Source: Bacillota bacterium (GTDB lineage Bacteria; Bacillota; Clostridia; Acetivibrionales; JAEXSP01). From it: 50,308 nt of DNA. The stretch is from NCBI GenBank assembly GCA_023453795.1, contig JAEXSP010000028.1, forward strand, positions 1 to 50,308, given 5' to 3'. Positions 34,551 through 43,937 of the stretch are shown in pieces; within the stretch, counting starts at the first letter, position 1, and each line of letters begins with the position of its first letter. The notes beneath the pieces were generated by a model. The model did no database searches and was not told where the DNA came from. It saw only the letters and a program-made list of their open reading frames with translations. A program made the translations under genes and the position numbers.

Positions 34551-35358
34551 GTTTCTGCAAAGCGCATTTGAGTATTCCTTTATGAGAAACGCCTTATTCG
34601 GCATCCTCCTTGTTACACCTGCCTTCGGAATACTTGGAACAATGATCGTCAACAACAGGATGGCCTTTTTCTCGGATGCCTTAGGACATTCGGCACTGAC
34701 AGGGATTGCAATTGGAGTGATATTTGGAATCAAGGCTCCGATTTGGTCCATGATGGCCTTTTCCATATTGCTTGCGGTTGCGATTATAGCCGTAAAAAAT
34801 GCCAACACTGCCTCCACCGATACGATTATAGGTGTGTTCTCATCTACGGCTGTAGCTCTTGGAATAGTCATTCTTTCATACAATGGCGGCTTCAGTAAAA
34901 ATACAGTCTACCTGATCGGTGATTTCCTCAGTATAAACAAAACCGATCTGGTAATGCTCGGGATTTTATTGGTTGCGGTAATAGTATTATGGGTCGTTAT
35001 TTTCAATAAGCTTCTTCTGGTGAGCTTAAACCAGTCACTTGCAGGAAGCAGAGGAATAAAGGTTCGTTTCTACGAGTATGCCTTTACCCTGGTAATGGCT
35101 GTAATAGTAACATTTTCAATACAGTGGGTCGGGATATTGGTAATAAGTTCAATGCTGGTTCTGCCTGCTGCCTCTGCCAGAAATATTGCAAAAAATGTTA
35201 GGCAGTATCATATATGTTCTGTAGCTATATCTTTGATCTCAGGCCTTTTGGGTCTTTTGCTATCCTACTTCCTCGGAAGTGCAACAGGGGCAACTATTGT
35301 GTTGATTTCAGCCTTTTTCTTCGCAGTAACGTTTCTTTTCAAGCTGAGATCGGCCTAA
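34543..35358 (+). CDS. znuB: Metal ABC transporter permease
   Basis: The 271-aa integral membrane protein has about eight hydrophobic helices and the ABC-3 family pattern (FFSDALGHSALTGIAIGV near residue 45). It overlaps the ATPase gene by 8 bp. It would form the channel of the importer with the lipoprotein and ATPase. Confidence 0.88.
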   Translation: MIEFLQSAFEYSFMRNALFGILLVTPAFGILGTMIVNNRMAFFSDALGHSALTGIAIGVIFGIKAPIWSMMAFSILLAVAIIAVKNANTASTDTIIGVFSSTAVALGIVILSYNGGFSKNTVYLIGDFLSINKTDLVMLGILLVAVIVLWVVIFNKLLLVSLNQSLAGSRGIKVRFYEYAFTLVMAVIVTFSIQWVGILVISSMLVLPAASARNIAKNVRQYHICSVAISLISGLLGLLLSYFLGSATGATIVLISAFFFAVTFLFKLRSA

Positions 35359-35404
35359 GAGTTTGCGGCACCCCAAAATATTGGCAGTTGAAGGGATTGA
35401 TCCG

Positions 35405-35833
35405 ATGCAGTGCGACGATAATAAAGAGGTTTTTAACAGCCTTGGAATAAAGAATACAAAACCCAGAAACCTGATATATGACTTGCTTAAACAGGCTGAT
35501 ATGCCGGTTACTGCAGAACAGATATACCTTAAGCTGAAGGAAGCTGGTGTAACTATCAATCTGTCTACGATTTACAGGGTTCTGGATTATTTCATATCTA
35601 AAGGGATAGTCTTGAAATCAAGCATTTCTGATGAGAACAAGGCTTTATTCGAACTGAACAGAATGGAGCATAAGCATCATATAGTATGTATTGAGTGCAA
35701 AAAGATGTTTTCTATAGCCGATTGCCCCTTTGAGGATTACGAGAAAAGGATAGAAAACAGTCTTGGCTTTGACGTAAGGGGGCACAAGCTGGAGATATTC
35801 GGCTACTGCAGTCAATGCAAGGGTTCAAAATGA
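35405..35833 (+). CDS. Fur-family metal regulator (probably Zur-like)
   Basis: The ATG at 35405 (AAGGG 9 nt upstream) gives 142 aa; a TTG at 35363 would add 14 residues without a site. It has the winged-helix domain (VTAEQIYLKLKEAGVTINLSTIYRVLDYF) and the dimerisation domain with HKHHIVCIEC and GYCSQC, which make the structural Cys4 zinc site. A zinc role is favoured because it closes the importer operon, where it could feed back on transport. Family membership is certain, the metal is not. Confidence 0.85.
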   Translation: MQCDDNKEVFNSLGIKNTKPRNLIYDLLKQADMPVTAEQIYLKLKEAGVTINLSTIYRVLDYFISKGIVLKSSISDENKALFELNRMEHKHHIVCIECKKMFSIADCPFEDYEKRIENSLGFDVRGHKLEIFGYCSQCKGSK

Positions 35834-35928
35834 AGCAATATATTGTTCACACAATCTTCACATAGATGCTTTATAATTATTCTACATATATGCATACTGA
35901 TTGTTCAGGCGTTCTGCGGGAGGGTTGT

Positions 35929-36612
35929 ATGGAAGGTATAAGAATATTGATTGCTGACGATGAAGAGAGAATGCGCAGGTTGGTGTCTGATTTTCTTAAG
36001 AAGCAGGGCTATTCGGTTTTAGAAGCCGGAGATGGAGAGAAAACGCTTGAAATTTATCAAAACGAAAAAGGAAAGATAGATCTTATAATACTGGATATTA
36101 TGATGCCAAAGGTAGATGGGTGGGAGGTTTGCAAGGAAATCAGGGCGAGCTCGCAGGTGCCGATTATAATGCTGACGGCGAAAAGCGAGGAATTGGATGA
36201 GCTGCTCGGATTTGGAATAGGTGCTGATGAATATATTACGAAGCCTTTCAGTCCTCTGATTCTGGTAGCAAGGGTACAGGCTCTCCTGAAAAGAACCGCA
36301 GCAAACAGGAGTAAAGGAATAAGGTCGTATCAGGGCCTGGAGATAGATGAAGCGGGGCACTGCGTTCATATAGACGGTAATATTGTAGACCTGACACCCA
36401 AGGAATTTGAACTGCTGATATATTTGGCCGACAATAAGGGCATTGCTTTAACGCGTGAACAAATTCTCAATTCCGTTTGGGATTATGATTATTTTGGAGA
36501 TGTCAGGACTGTGGACACTCATATCAAAAAGCTGAGACTGAAGCTTGGTTCGAAGGAAGATTATATTCAAACTGTCAGGGGCATGGGCTATAAATTTGAG
36601 GTGGTAAAATGA
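35929..36612 (+). CDS. OmpR/PhoB-type response regulator
   Basis: The ATG at 35929 (GGGAGGG upstream) gives 227 aa. The receiver domain has the acidic pair DDE near the N-terminus, phospho-acceptor Asp56 (LDIMMPK) and the TAKSEE and KPFSP positions. The C-terminal winged helix ends with RTVDTHIKKLRLKLG and VRGMGYKFE. It overlaps the kinase gene by 4 bp. It follows the Fur-type gene by 95 bp with no terminator seen, so a link to metal or envelope stress is possible. Confidence 0.9.
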   Translation: MEGIRILIADDEERMRRLVSDFLKKQGYSVLEAGDGEKTLEIYQNEKGKIDLIILDIMMPKVDGWEVCKEIRASSQVPIIMLTAKSEELDELLGFGIGADEYITKPFSPLILVARVQALLKRTAANRSKGIRSYQGLEIDEAGHCVHIDGNIVDLTPKEFELLIYLADNKGIALTREQILNSVWDYDYFGDVRTVDTHIKKLRLKLGSKEDYIQTVRGMGYKFEVVK

Positions 36613-38087
36613 GATACTCCATACGTACAAAGCTTTTCTCCACACTATATGCTCTTATTTTGCTTTTTGTAGCTCTGTCATGGTTTTTCAACAATTTTTT
36701 CCTCGAGAAATACTATTTATATTCTAAAGAAAAATCACTCAAGGGCATTTATTCAACTATAGAAAGCCTCTATAACGGCAATCCGGATGTTTTTAGCCTT
36801 GAGCTTGAAAGGTTGGAGCGTCTGAAGAGCGTCAATATAATCATATTCGATAAAAAGTTGAATATCGTATACAATTCCATGCAGAGAGAACGCCCGAAAT
36901 TCAGGAATCAAAAGCAAGCCTCTATAGGGCCAAACCCTTTACAGGCAATGATTAAGGACAGGCTTGGACAGTTGAAGGGTGACAGACCTGTGATACTAAA
37001 GGGGCATGACAATAGGATGAGATCTTATTTTCTTAACTTGTTTTCGAGACTCAAGGATGATGATTATATCTATTTAAGCACTGCTGTTGCCGCAATACAG
37101 GAAAATGTAAAGATTGCAAATAAATTCTTCTTATTTACCGGACTCATTACGATGCTTATAGGGGGAATACTGATCCTCTCCATTACCTCCAAATTTACCA
37201 AGCCGATACTGGAATTGAATGATATCGCAAGGAGGATGGCAGTCCTTGATTTCAGCAAGAGATACCGAGCAAGGTCGAAGGATGAGATTGGCAACCTTGG
37301 AGGCAGTATCAATTCTATGTCAGTCCAATTGGAAAAATCCATCAAGGAGCTTAAGGATGCCAATGAAAAACTTAAAAGAGATATTGAGCGCGAACGAAAA
37401 ATCGACGAAATGCGCAAAGAGTTTATAACCAACGTCTCTCATGAGCTGAAAACCCCTATTGCCCTTATACAAGGCTATGCTGAAGGGCTAAAGGTTAATA
37501 TCAATGAGGACGAGGAGAATAAGAATTATTACTGTGACGTTATTACGGACGAAGCGATCAAAATGAACAGGCTCGTAATGAACCTCCTCGACCTTTCACA
37601 GCTGGAATCAGGTGTGATTGAACTGGACAGGAGTGTTTTCGACATATCGGAACTGATCGAAATCATATTGAAGAAGAATTCAATTGTATTAAAGGATAAG
37701 GAAGTTAAGCTTGATTTTAATAACAATGGAGACTTCAAAGTTTATGCCGATTACTACAGAACAGAGCAGGTTTTTGTCAATTACCTGAATAATGCTTTGA
37801 ACCATCTGAATGAAGAAAAGACTCTACAAATAGGGATTCAGAAAATCAAAGACAAAATCAGGGTAACGGTTTTCAACACCGGAAAACATATACCTGCTAA
37901 AAGTCTGGAACGGGTATGGGACAGCTTCTACAAGGTTGAAAAAGCCAGAACCAGATCATATGGGGGCTGTGGTATGGGCCTTTCCATAGTAAAAGCGATC
38001 CAGGAAGCGCACAAAAATGGATGCGGTGTTGCAAATACAGACAGGGGAGTTGTGTTCTGGTTCGAGCTGGACGCTGCAGCAATTTAA
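36609..38087 (+). CDS. Membrane sensor histidine kinase
   Basis: The 492-aa kinase has two membrane helices (residues about 12-30 and 175-197) with an extracellular sensor of about 140 residues between them. HAMP, HisKA (phospho-acceptor His278 in NVSHELKTP) and HATPase domains follow (NNALNHLNE for the N box, GGCGMGLSIV for the G box). It pairs with the regulator upstream. The signal is unknown. The G box region has YGGCGMGL where many kinases have GGTGLGL, a mild variation. Confidence 0.9.
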   Translation: MRYSIRTKLFSTLYALILLFVALSWFFNNFFLEKYYLYSKEKSLKGIYSTIESLYNGNPDVFSLELERLERLKSVNIIIFDKKLNIVYNSMQRERPKFRNQKQASIGPNPLQAMIKDRLGQLKGDRPVILKGHDNRMRSYFLNLFSRLKDDDYIYLSTAVAAIQENVKIANKFFLFTGLITMLIGGILILSITSKFTKPILELNDIARRMAVLDFSKRYRARSKDEIGNLGGSINSMSVQLEKSIKELKDANEKLKRDIERERKIDEMRKEFITNVSHELKTPIALIQGYAEGLKVNINEDEENKNYYCDVITDEAIKMNRLVMNLLDLSQLESGVIELDRSVFDISELIEIILKKNSIVLKDKEVKLDFNNNGDFKVYADYYRTEQVFVNYLNNALNHLNEEKTLQIGIQKIKDKIRVTVFNTGKHIPAKSLERVWDSFYKVEKARTRSYGGCGMGLSIVKAIQEAHKNGCGVANTDRGVVFWFELDAAAI

Positions 38088-38105
38088 TGTGTGAAAAAGT
38101 TTGAA

Positions 38106-38540
38106 TTATTTTATTTTAAACGTATCCGTTATTTCAAATTTTGTCTTTCCGTTTTTGGTTCCCTTAACGATTACCTTATATGTACCTTTAGGAGACACCG
38201 TATTTGTTAATTTCAGATTGCATTGATAATATGTGTTTTTAGCAGGTCCATCCAGTACTGTCGGCGCAGCATCCGCTATATGCTGCTTGCCGAAGTAAAA
38301 GCTTGACTTTATTGAAGTGCCGGCGGGTACATAGTTTAGCTTAACTACGTAGTAAAATATTTTATCTTCCTGTGTAAAGGAGGAGGTTTTATTGACCGGT
38401 TTGCCCGTTTCCTTATCTATTGACCGCGAAAAGCCCACCGGATCTACATCCGAGCTTCCGAAACTAACGTTAGTAGTGCAGGCTCCCAGCGATGCAGAAA
38501 CCATTATTACAAGCAAAATAACTGATAATAATTTTCTCAT
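38106..38540 (-). CDS. Small secreted lipoprotein, unknown function
   Basis: The ATG at 38540 is used rather than TTG 38558, giving 144 aa. The signal peptide ends at LGAC with Cys21 as the lipid anchor. The mature part is a single beta-rich domain (YYVVKLNYVPAGTSIKSSFY; KGTYKVIVKGTKNGKTKFEI), probably an Ig-like fold exposed on the membrane. It is convergent with the kinase gene, 18 bp apart. Function unknown. Confidence 0.75.
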   Translation of the reverse strand: MRKLLSVILLVIMVSASLGACTTNVSFGSSDVDPVGFSRSIDKETGKPVNKTSSFTQEDKIFYYVVKLNYVPAGTSIKSSFYFGKQHIADAAPTVLDGPAKNTYYQCNLKLTNTVSPKGTYKVIVKGTKNGKTKFEITDTFKIK

Positions 38541-38606
38541 TATAAATAATACCCCCAAATAATTTTTTGATTTTCATTTTACTCTGTCCGTCAATAAAAG
38601 TGCATG

Positions 38607-39383
38607 CTATTTCAAATCGCAAAAGCTGACAATTTTTTGAAGGCTTCTCGGAACAGCATCTTTTGAGTTACCCCAGGGAGCATCGTTATTCCTGTAATCG
38701 AATTTTTTTGTGAACCAGTTAACCTCCTCCTGAATTCTTTCCATATTGCCGAGCTGCATTTCAAAAACAGCCGGGGTAAATGCCGCAAGGTCTTTGGAAC
38801 TAAGATAGGTTTTGGCACCGAGCAGAAGCTGCTTGAAATGTCTGAGGCAGAAGCCCTTTTTAGATGCAAAGAGATCTCTGAAATCTTTTTCCTTAGCCCA
38901 AAGATAGAATATTACATCAATGTACCTTCCCATTGTATAATCCAGTTTACCGCATACCGTGCATTTGGATTCGAGGTCGGACAGCCGTTTAAGCATGTCA
39001 TCCAGAAATTTTTCAGTTTCAGACTGCTTTGAAGAGATTTTCTTTGTTATGGTTTTCAATAAAGGAGTTTCGCTTTCCTGTTTGATCGCCGCTGATTTTC
39101 CTTCAAAAGCCTGCCGCATTTCCCTGTTATGCTCGGCTAAATGGGTATCTATTATTAATGAAAGACCGTGCCTGTTTGCCTGGGTGTTATAAAGCATTTC
39201 GAAATGTCTTCTGCAAAAGCCTTTTTCATTCGTCTCTGTCCGCCCGTCAGGTTCCATAAGGAAAGGACCGAGAACATAATTAATATATTCATCCTCAAAC
39301 TTCTTCTCAAGAAGGCATAAAGGGCATTCACAATCAGCTTTGAAAGCATCGGTAACAGGAATAGTATAGATTTTTTCTTTCAT
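38607..39383 (-). CDS. DUF6062-type Cys-rich protein
   Basis: The 258-aa protein has two related halves. Each has a CxxC pair (CECPLC at about residues 18-23; CTVCGKLD near 140) and a GFCRRHF/GFCLRHF motif about 30-40 residues further on, so each half probably binds a metal such as zinc. There is no signal peptide. This layout fits the DUF6062 family, whose role is not known. A central charged segment with many Lys and Glu separates the halves. The ribosome site is AAGGAG before the ATG. Confidence 0.78.
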   Translation of the reverse strand: MKEKIYTIPVTDAFKADCECPLCLLEKKFEDEYINYVLGPFLMEPDGRTETNEKGFCRRHFEMLYNTQANRHGLSLIIDTHLAEHNREMRQAFEGKSAAIKQESETPLLKTITKKISSKQSETEKFLDDMLKRLSDLESKCTVCGKLDYTMGRYIDVIFYLWAKEKDFRDLFASKKGFCLRHFKQLLLGAKTYLSSKDLAAFTPAVFEMQLGNMERIQEEVNWFTKKFDYRNNDAPWGNSKDAVPRSLQKIVSFCDLK

Positions 39384-39657
39384 GGGCTTCTCCTTTTAGT
39401 ATAATCGACAACTTTATTATAGCAGAAAACTTTACCAAAGTAATGAGGAACCTTTATGCGAATTAAGTACTGATCACTTATAAAATTTTTTAAAATGCGT
39501 TACCGACCTGTAAAGTAGGGTAATATTTACTATGTATATAAGTTGAATTAAATAATTAGTACGAAAGCGAGCAAAATATCCAATGACTCTGGGGATTTTT
39601 GCGAAGGTTGAGTACATAAATTATTTTCAATTTATGTAAATTAAAGGCGGTGATTTT

Positions 39658-40548
39658 TTGAATTACAAAGGCTTCGAAATCATTGAAACCGATGGTGGAG
39701 TCATAATAAAAGGTGTCAGGGACTTTGACCCTGTTCATATATTTGAATGCGGTCAGTGCTTCAGGTGGATCAGACAGGATAACGGGAGCTATGTGGGGAT
39801 TGTTAAGGACAAGGCTGTTAATGTCAGCTTTCAGGATGGCATACTTGCAATATCCAACTCGTCATTCTCAGATTTCAAAAATCTTTGGTATGATTATTTC
39901 GATCTTGGTACAGACTATTCGGAGATAAAGGAAAAATTATCACAAAAAGACGGGATAATGGCCAAGGCGGTTGAATTCGGCCATGGTATAAGGATACTGA
40001 AGCAGGATATATGGGAGACCTTGATTTCATTTATTATATCTGCAAATAACAGGATACCAAGGATAATGAAAACAGTTGCTGCAATTTCGGTAATGCTGGG
40101 TAGGGAAATATGCTTCGAAGGAAAGTCCTTCTATACCTTTCCGGGAGTACATGAGCTTTCAGCTTCCTGTATAACCGAGCTTGAGGCGTGCAAAGGCGGG
40201 TTCAGGTGCAAATATATCCATGCAACTGCCAAGATGATTGAGAATGGTTCGGTTAATCTGGACGAGTTGAAAAGCATGAAGACAGACGAAGCTAGGAATG
40301 AGCTCAATAAACTTCCGGGAGTAGGCAATAAGGTAGCAGATTGCACTCTCCTTTACAGCGGGACGAAAAGGGATGTCTTCCCTACAGACGTTTGGGTTAA
40401 AAGGGTCATGGAAGAGCTTTATTTTAAGCGCAATGCAAGCTTCAAGGAAATACAGGAGTTTGCGCAGGACTACTTCGGAGAGTTGTCCGGTATAGCTCAG
40501 CAATATCTGTTTTATTACGCCCGGGAGAATAAAATAGGGGTGGAATAA
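39658..40548 (+). CDS. ogg: 8-oxoguanine DNA glycosylase (OGG1-type)
   Basis: The TTG start has AAAGGCGGTGAT 4-5 nt upstream. The 296-aa enzyme has an N-terminal OGG domain (FECGQCFRW), then HhH-GPD. The helix-hairpin-helix LPGVGNKVADC contains the Schiff-base Lys225, and FPTDVWVKR contains Asp244, 19 residues later, the same spacing as Lys249 and Asp268 in human OGG1. It excises 8-oxoguanine opposite C and cuts the strand by beta-elimination. It is transcribed alone. Confidence 0.92.
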   Translation: MNYKGFEIIETDGGVIIKGVRDFDPVHIFECGQCFRWIRQDNGSYVGIVKDKAVNVSFQDGILAISNSSFSDFKNLWYDYFDLGTDYSEIKEKLSQKDGIMAKAVEFGHGIRILKQDIWETLISFIISANNRIPRIMKTVAAISVMLGREICFEGKSFYTFPGVHELSASCITELEACKGGFRCKYIHATAKMIENGSVNLDELKSMKTDEARNELNKLPGVGNKVADCTLLYSGTKRDVFPTDVWVKRVMEELYFKRNASFKEIQEFAQDYFGELSGIAQQYLFYYARENKIGVE

Positions 40549-40632
40549 ATACAAGTATTCAGATATTTGAAGCTATCTAAAGGTTAACATCAAAAGACAT
40601 TGTATAATGGACATAAAAGCATTCAGAGTAAT

Positions 40633-40662
40633 TTGTTTATAATACTCGTACGGTGTTATAAT
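40633..40662 (+). promoter_or_regulatory. Promoter of a free-standing RNA
   Basis: TTGTTT (40633-40638), an 18-bp spacer and TATAAT (40657-40662) precede the structured RNA. There is no ORF downstream before the terminator at 40896. A second TATAAT-like word near 40602 could be an alternative start. Confidence 0.6.
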
Positions 40663-40669
40663 TTATCTA

Positions 40670-40942
40670 CAGAGTTGATTTCCTGGAATGTTCGGATGAA
40701 CCTATTATTTTGAACCTACAAAAGACATAAGGGAGTCTGATGTCTAGCAGCGAATGTCAGGCCTCGATCTAACTCCGAAACCCGGCACTAACCGGGTGCA
40801 ACGGCAGAGGAAGGCAGTAGCTTCTATCAGGACACCCACCTAGCCGAGGCTAGGTGTCAAAATATAGGGGAACGGCATTTCGGGTTCAATAAGCTAAAAA
40901 GGGGTTGCTTAAATCATTATTGATTTGAAGCAGCCCTTTTTA
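40670..40942 (+). ncRNA. Structured non-coding RNA, family not assigned
   Basis: This lies between the ogg gene and a convergent gene, with its own promoter and terminator and no ORF. TTGAACC (40710-40716) pairs with GGTTCAA (40883-40889) and closes a core of 180 nt. Internal GC-rich hairpins include ACCCGG/CCGGGT (near 40780-40798) and ACCTAGCC/GGCTAGGT (near 40837-40855). The GC content is well above that of nearby spacers. Size and layout fit a 6S RNA or the raiA-type RNA known from Clostridia. The 4.5S motif GGAAGGAAGC is absent, so a signal-recognition RNA is unlikely. Confidence 0.65.
40896..40942 (+). terminator. Terminator of the structured RNA
   Basis: AAAAAGGGGTTGCTT (40896-40910) pairs, with one bulge, with AAGCAGCCCTTTTT (40928-40941); AATCA/TGATT extends the helix around a TTAT loop. 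The plus-strand T run makes it a strong terminator, and it also serves the convergent minus-strand gene that ends at 40977. Confidence 0.75.
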
Positions 40943-40976
40943 TAATTATGTTGAAATTATGATCACGTTATATGAA

Positions 40977-41345
40977 TTACATGGCTTTACCGGGTATAAC
41001 GGCATCAACTATACCATAAACCAAAGCACCCAAAATTGTTCCCCATAAGGTTATCGAAAAGCCCGGAACAATAGCGGCGGTTAAATAAATGATAACAGCG
41101 GCCATTATGAATCCTGTGATACCCCTCCCGAACGGTGAAGCCTGCAAGCCTAAAAATCTAAATGCCAGATAGTCGAGAACTGCTAAAATTACTGCTCCTA
41201 ATACGAGAGACCATAAACTCCCTATTCTGAACCCGGGTGTCACCCAAGCAGTTATTCCCAGCACAACTGCACCTACTACAAGCCTTATCACGAAATGGGC
41301 CAGATTGAAAGTCCCGGTTCTTGCGTTTTCGTATTGATTTGCCAT
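40977..41345 (-). CDS. Phage-holin-family-IV-type membrane protein
   Basis: The 122-aa protein has four hydrophobic helices separated by short Gly/Pro turns (VVLGITAWVTPGFRIGSLW; IYLTAAIVPGFSITLW), the pattern of the widespread Phage_holin_4_2 family. Despite the name, most members are chromosomal membrane proteins of unknown role. GGATGTGAT is the ribosome site. There are no phage genes nearby. Confidence 0.75.
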   Translation of the reverse strand: MANQYENARTGTFNLAHFVIRLVVGAVVLGITAWVTPGFRIGSLWSLVLGAVILAVLDYLAFRFLGLQASPFGRGITGFIMAAVIIYLTAAIVPGFSITLWGTILGALVYGIVDAVIPGKAM

Positions 41346-41498
41346 CTTATCACATCCTTTCGGTTTACTCTACAACAAAAATATTGTACTAATATTATCT
41401 ATAAAACGACCCTTATTTATTCAAAGGAAAATTTCAGCAACAGAATCTTAAAAGGGCCCGTAAGTTACGATGTTTACTTTTTAAATTATTTTTGGTAA

Positions 41499-41504
41499 TA
41501 TAAT
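41499..41504 (+). promoter_or_regulatory. Possible -10 box for the T-box transcript
   Basis: TATAAT at 41499-41504 is consensus; the -35 is weak (TTTACT at 41473-41478, spacer 20). It would start the transcript near 41511. Confidence 0.35.
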
Positions 41505-41530
41505 TAATGCAGGATTTATTATTAATATTT

Positions 41531-41766
41531 CAACGACAATGATCAGGAAAGTATTTTGTGCAAATCCACAGAGAGAAGCTGTCAGAGGCTGAAAACAGTT
41601 TCGGAAATTTGTACGAAGGAAGTGCACCTGTGAGTCTGTGAGCCGAAATTATTCAGGCTTTCACGGAGATGCTCCGTTATGCTGACAAGATGGGATTTTC
41701 CCAAATAGAGTGGAACCGCGAATTACCCCGCCTCTATAAGTATATACTTATAGGGCGGGGATTCTT
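41531..41766 (+). promoter_or_regulatory. Cysteine T-box leader of cysE-cysS
   Basis: The leader has the AGAGAG-type stem I element (41570-41576), a specifier codon TGC (Cys) at 41623-41625 within GGAAGTGCACC, the conserved T-box AGAGTGGAACCGCG (41707-41720) and a terminator. The terminator arms CCCCGCC and GGGCGGGG (41726-41760) enclose TATAAG/CTTATA and are followed by ATTCTT. Uncharged tRNA-Cys binding would favour the antiterminator, so cysteine synthesis and charging genes are switched on when cysteine is short. This agrees with the downstream genes. Confidence 0.88.
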
Positions 41767-41811
41767 ATTGCATATTGGAAACTTTAGACTATTAGAAATG
41801 GAGGCATGCAT

Positions 41812-42516
41812 ATGGGATTGTTAAATGACGCAAGATCTATTGCTCAGAGAGATCCTGCAGCCAAAAGCACTTTGGAAGTTGTTTTGCTGTATCCTGGCTT
41901 TCATGCCTTGATATACCATAGGATATCCCATTGGTTTTATAAGAAAAGACTTTTATTTATAGCGAGATTGATATCGCAGGTTGGCCGGTTCTTTACGGGA
42001 ATTGAAATCCACCCGGGTGCGAAAATCGGAAACGGGCTTTTCATTGACCATGGTATGGGTGTGGTTATAGGTGAGACGGCTGAAGTCGGGGATAATTGTA
42101 CGATTTACCATGGTGTAACCTTGGGAGGCAATGGCAGGGAAAAAGGTAAAAAGCGCCATCCGACTATTGGAAATAACGTTCTGATCGGTTCCGGTGCAAA
42201 GGTGCTGGGTCCGTTTACAGTTGAAGACAATGCGACAATAGGTGCAAATACTTTTGTATCAAGCGATGTTGAGGAGAATTCTACTGTTGTCGGTGTCAAA
42301 GGAAGAATTGTGAAGAAGGGCAATATTAGGGTTAGGGCTTCGGAAGAGCTTGACCAGATCCATATGCCTGACCCGGTATCACAGGAAATATGCAGGCTTT
42401 TGGCAAGGATAGAGCATCTTGAAGCTGTCATAAACAGGGGTGTGGCTCCAAACCACAGCTTTGAGACAAAGAAAGAAGAAACCAAGATCTATAATATGGA
42501 TGACTATAAGGAATAA
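41812..42516 (+). CDS. cysE: Serine O-acetyltransferase
   Basis: The ATG at 41812 is used because GGAGG (41800-41804) suits it better than the ATG at 41806; the product is 234 aa. It has a left-handed beta-helix of hexapeptide repeats (IEIHPGAKIGNGLFIDH; VVIGETAEVGDNCTIYHGVT; LIGSGAKVLGPF) with the catalytic DH pair in FIDHGMGVVIGE. It makes O-acetylserine for cysteine synthesis. It is the first gene under the Cys T-box, 14 bp before cysS. Confidence 0.92.
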   Translation: MGLLNDARSIAQRDPAAKSTLEVVLLYPGFHALIYHRISHWFYKKRLLFIARLISQVGRFFTGIEIHPGAKIGNGLFIDHGMGVVIGETAEVGDNCTIYHGVTLGGNGREKGKKRHPTIGNNVLIGSGAKVLGPFTVEDNATIGANTFVSSDVEENSTVVGVKGRIVKKGNIRVRASEELDQIHMPDPVSQEICRLLARIEHLEAVINRGVAPNHSFETKKEETKIYNMDDYKE

Positions 42517-42530
42517 CAGGGAGGATAAGT

Positions 42531-43937
42531 ATGAAGCTGTATAATACATTAACAAGAAAAAAAGAGGAATTTGTGCCTCAGGACAAAGATGAGGTGAGAA
42601 TGTACTCGTGCGGACCTACTGTCTATAATTATTTCCATATAGGGAATGCAAGACCGTTCATTATATTTGATACTTTAAGAAGATACCTTGAGTATAGAAG
42701 CTATAAGGTTAAATTTGTTCAGAATTTTACCGACATAGACGACAAAATGATAAAAAGGGCCAATGAAGAAGGAATTACGGTTAAGGAATTGGCAGATAAA
42801 TTTATAAACGAATATTTTGTTGATGCAAAAGGGCTTGGGATAGAAGAAGCGACAGTTCACCCTCGTGCTACTGAAAACATAGACACCATTATCAGCTTAA
42901 TCAAGCGGCTTGAGGAAAAGGGCTTTGCATATGCCGTTAATGGGGATGTGTATTTTTCAACAAAAAAGTTTGCAGAGTATGGGAAGCTTTCGCACCAAGC
43001 TCTGGATGACCTGGAAATGGGCGCAAGAATAGATGTTGACGATAGAAAAAGAGATCCTATGGATTTTGCTGTATGGAAAGCTCAGAAACCCAGCGAACCT
43101 GCGTGGGAAAGCCCTTGGGGGATGGGAAGGCCGGGATGGCATATAGAATGCTCTGCAATGGCAACAAAATATCTCGGGGATACCATTGATATCCACAGCG
43201 GAGGACAGGATCTGATCTTCCCGCACCATGAAAACGAGATCGCACAAAGTGAGGCGGCTACGGGCAAACCGTTTGCAAATTACTGGATTCATAACGGTTT
43301 TATAAATGTGAACAATGAAAAAATGTCAAAGTCAAAGGGCAACTTCTTTACGGTAAGGGATATCGTGAAAAGCTTTGATTATGAGGTGATTAGATTCTTC
43401 ATGCTTTCCGCACATTACAGGAATCCCATAAATTTCAGTGATGAACTGCTGGATCAGGCAAAAAATGCCCTGGAGAGGATATATAATTGCCTAAACAATC
43501 TTGAACATCTCAAAAAACATGCGGAAGAAAGCAAAGGAATGGATGCAGCCGAGGAGAAGGCAGTCAGGGAAAAGCTGACCCAACTGAAAGACAGCTTCAT
43601 AGAAGCTATGGATGACGACCTTAATACTGCGGATGCAATTGGAGCCCTCTTTGAAATAGTAAAAGAAGTCAACCTAAGAGTGAACTCAGCAACAAAGCCG
43701 ACAGCCGACATAATAGATTTCAGCGGTTCTTTGATTAAAGAGCTAGGCGGAGTTCTCGGCGTACTAAATAAAAAGGAAGAAAGCCTTGACTCCGAGGTGG
43801 AAGATTTGATCAACAGGCGCCAGAAGGCCAGGGCAGAGAAGAATTGGAAGCTTTCTGACGAAATTCGTGATAAGCTGAAAGGGATGGGGATTGCCTTGGA
43901 AGATACCCCTCAAGGTGTAAAGTGGAAAAGAATATGA
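42531..43937 (+). CDS. cysS: Cysteinyl-tRNA synthetase
   Basis: The 468-aa class I synthetase has YMYSCGPTVYN-like Cys28 (MYSCGPTVYN), the HIGH-type motif FHIGNARP, zinc ligands at CSAMATKYLG and HHENEIAQSE, and KMSKSKGNFF. Length is normal for the family. GGGAGGA precedes the ATG. It charges tRNA-Cys and shares the T-box control. Confidence 0.95.
   Translation: MKLYNTLTRKKEEFVPQDKDEVRMYSCGPTVYNYFHIGNARPFIIFDTLRRYLEYRSYKVKFVQNFTDIDDKMIKRANEEGITVKELADKFINEYFVDAKGLGIEEATVHPRATENIDTIISLIKRLEEKGFAYAVNGDVYFSTKKFAEYGKLSHQALDDLEMGARIDVDDRKRDPMDFAVWKAQKPSEPAWESPWGMGRPGWHIECSAMATKYLGDTIDIHSGGQDLIFPHHENEIAQSEAATGKPFANYWIHNGFINVNNEKMSKSKGNFFTVRDIVKSFDYEVIRFFMLSAHYRNPINFSDELLDQAKNALERIYNCLNNLEHLKKHAEESKGMDAAEEKAVREKLTQLKDSFIEAMDDDLNTADAIGALFEIVKEVNLRVNSATKPTADIIDFSGSLIKELGGVLGVLNKKEESLDSEVEDLINRRQKARAEKNWKLSDEIRDKLKGMGIALEDTPQGVKWKRI

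Noticed and set aside
40670..40942. Signal recognition particle RNA or tmRNA
   Set aside because: The GGAAGGAAGC apical motif of SRP RNA is missing, and there is no tRNA-like end or tag frame of tmRNA.
40977..41345. Prophage holin
   Set aside because: Only the family name suggests phage; no lysis, tail or integrase genes lie nearby and the gene has core-genome neighbours.
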